A DNA stretch of 5,705 bases, from positions 1 to 5,705 of the forward strand of contig JAIPKF010000106.1 in the NCBI GenBank assembly GCA_021733705.1. The letters run 5' to 3'. Made by a program: the position numbers and the translations under genes. Under the pieces are notes generated by a model that searched no databases, was not told the DNA's origin, and saw only the letters and a program-made list of their open reading frames with translations. Shown here piece by piece: positions 5,298-5,705 of the stretch (position 1 is the stretch's first letter; the number at the start of each line of letters is the position of its first letter). Source of the DNA: Chthoniobacterales bacterium (GTDB taxonomy: Bacteria > Verrucomicrobiota > Verrucomicrobiia > Chthoniobacterales > UBA6821).

Positions 5298-5705
5298 TTA
5301 AGCCCTAGGATGGGCCTCTTGGTAGGCCTGTTTCAATCGCTCAGTAGTAACATGCGTATAGATCTGAGTGGTGGTAAGGCTTGCATGACCGAGGAGTGAT
5401 TGCACGCTTCGTAGATCAGCTCCTCGATCTAAGAGATGAGTTGCAAAGGAGTGTCGGAGGGCGTGGGGACTTAAGGTTGCAGGAAGGCCGGCCTCACGTA
5501 GATATTTTTTGAGCATTTGCCAGATTGCTGTAGCACTTAATCTCCTTCTACTTTTGTTGATAAAAAGAGGTCCCTGATTTACTTTTGCTAAGTGCCGATA
5601 TTTTTCAATGGCTTTGATGGCAAGAGAACCAACTGGAACAATTCGCTCACGTGAACCTTTTCCAACGACACGCACTCTCTCCTCTCCTATATCGAGGTCG
5701 CCAAT
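5298..5705 (-). CDS. xerD: XerC/XerD-type tyrosine recombinase, C-terminal part (5' end outside window)
   Basis: The catalytic domain of a tyrosine recombinase of the Xer class, which resolves chromosome dimers at dif. The frame is open to the window edge, so the N-terminal core-binding domain and the first catalytic Arg are not visible. A GTG at 5673-5675 is an internal Val, since the preceding codons read IGDLDIGEER, matching the family. Among the 135 visible residues are the beta-hairpin Lys in VVGKGSRER (residue 16), HALRHSFATHLL (His81, Arg84), LLGHASL (His107) and the nucleophile in TTQIYTHV (Tyr116). The end, HPRA, is typical. GADLR, the Trp in AIWQMLKKY and THVTTERL lean toward XerD, while the spacing around LFINKSRRRLS also recalls XerC, so the symbol is tentative. 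A phage or plasmid integrase is less likely given the close match to Xer tails. The stop TAA abuts a MITE-like element. Confidence 0.88.
   Translation of the reverse strand: MGDLDIGEERVRVVGKGSRERIVPVGSLAIKAIEKYRHLAKVNQGPLFINKSRRRLSATAIWQMLKKYLREAGLPATLSPHALRHSFATHLLDRGADLRSVQSLLGHASLTTTQIYTHVTTERLKQAYQEAHPRA

Noticed and set aside
5298..5675. Treating the GTG at 5673-5675 as the start of a small 125-residue recombinase
   Set aside because: The frame stays open to the window edge and the upstream codons match the Xer family, so the gene is cut by the window and not short.

Overview
The window looks like the chromosome of a bacterium with a moderately AT-rich genome. The best guess is the PVC superphylum, most likely Verrucomicrobiota. 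This rests on the style of the 437-residue uncharacterised protein (2522-3835), which matches my memory of a family seen in verrucomicrobial genomes, and on the type of tryptophanyl-tRNA synthetase. It is an inference and was not checked by a search.

Layout. 1-951: the 3' part of trpS on the plus strand, its start lying just before the window. 1027-1103: an initiator tRNA(fMet) on the plus strand with an encoded CCA end and a plausible promoter. 1130-2119: a minus-strand Rsm22/METTL17-type methyltransferase-like protein linked to small ribosomal subunit assembly. 2120-2521: a gene-free stretch filled with short inverted-repeat elements plus a promoter for the next gene. 2522-3835: the uncharacterised plus-strand protein. 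3846-3905: half of another repeat element between convergent genes. 3902-5065: a minus-strand acyltransferase-3 family membrane protein. 5093-5297: a further complete repeat element. 5298-5705: the C-terminal half of a XerC/XerD-type tyrosine recombinase on the minus strand, cut by the window edge.

The genes are mostly unrelated housekeeping or envelope functions. The first three concern translation (Trp charging, initiator tRNA, small-subunit assembly), but they lie on different strands and do not form one operon. Xer recombinase and acyltransferase are co-oriented, with a repeat element between them.

The most interesting content is a family of short, non-coding, MITE-like elements of about 180-210 bp with ends CCCGCATATTTCAT/ATGAAATATGCGGG and flanks fitting YTAR (mostly CTAG). 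Four copies or remnants are visible. One intact copy is inserted inside an older copy of the same family, with a clean CTAG duplication. Two genes end exactly at an element boundary, their stop codons lying in the flanking YTAR tetranucleotide. The element core forms a hairpin in both complete copies, although the arm sequences differ. No transposase is encoded in the window.
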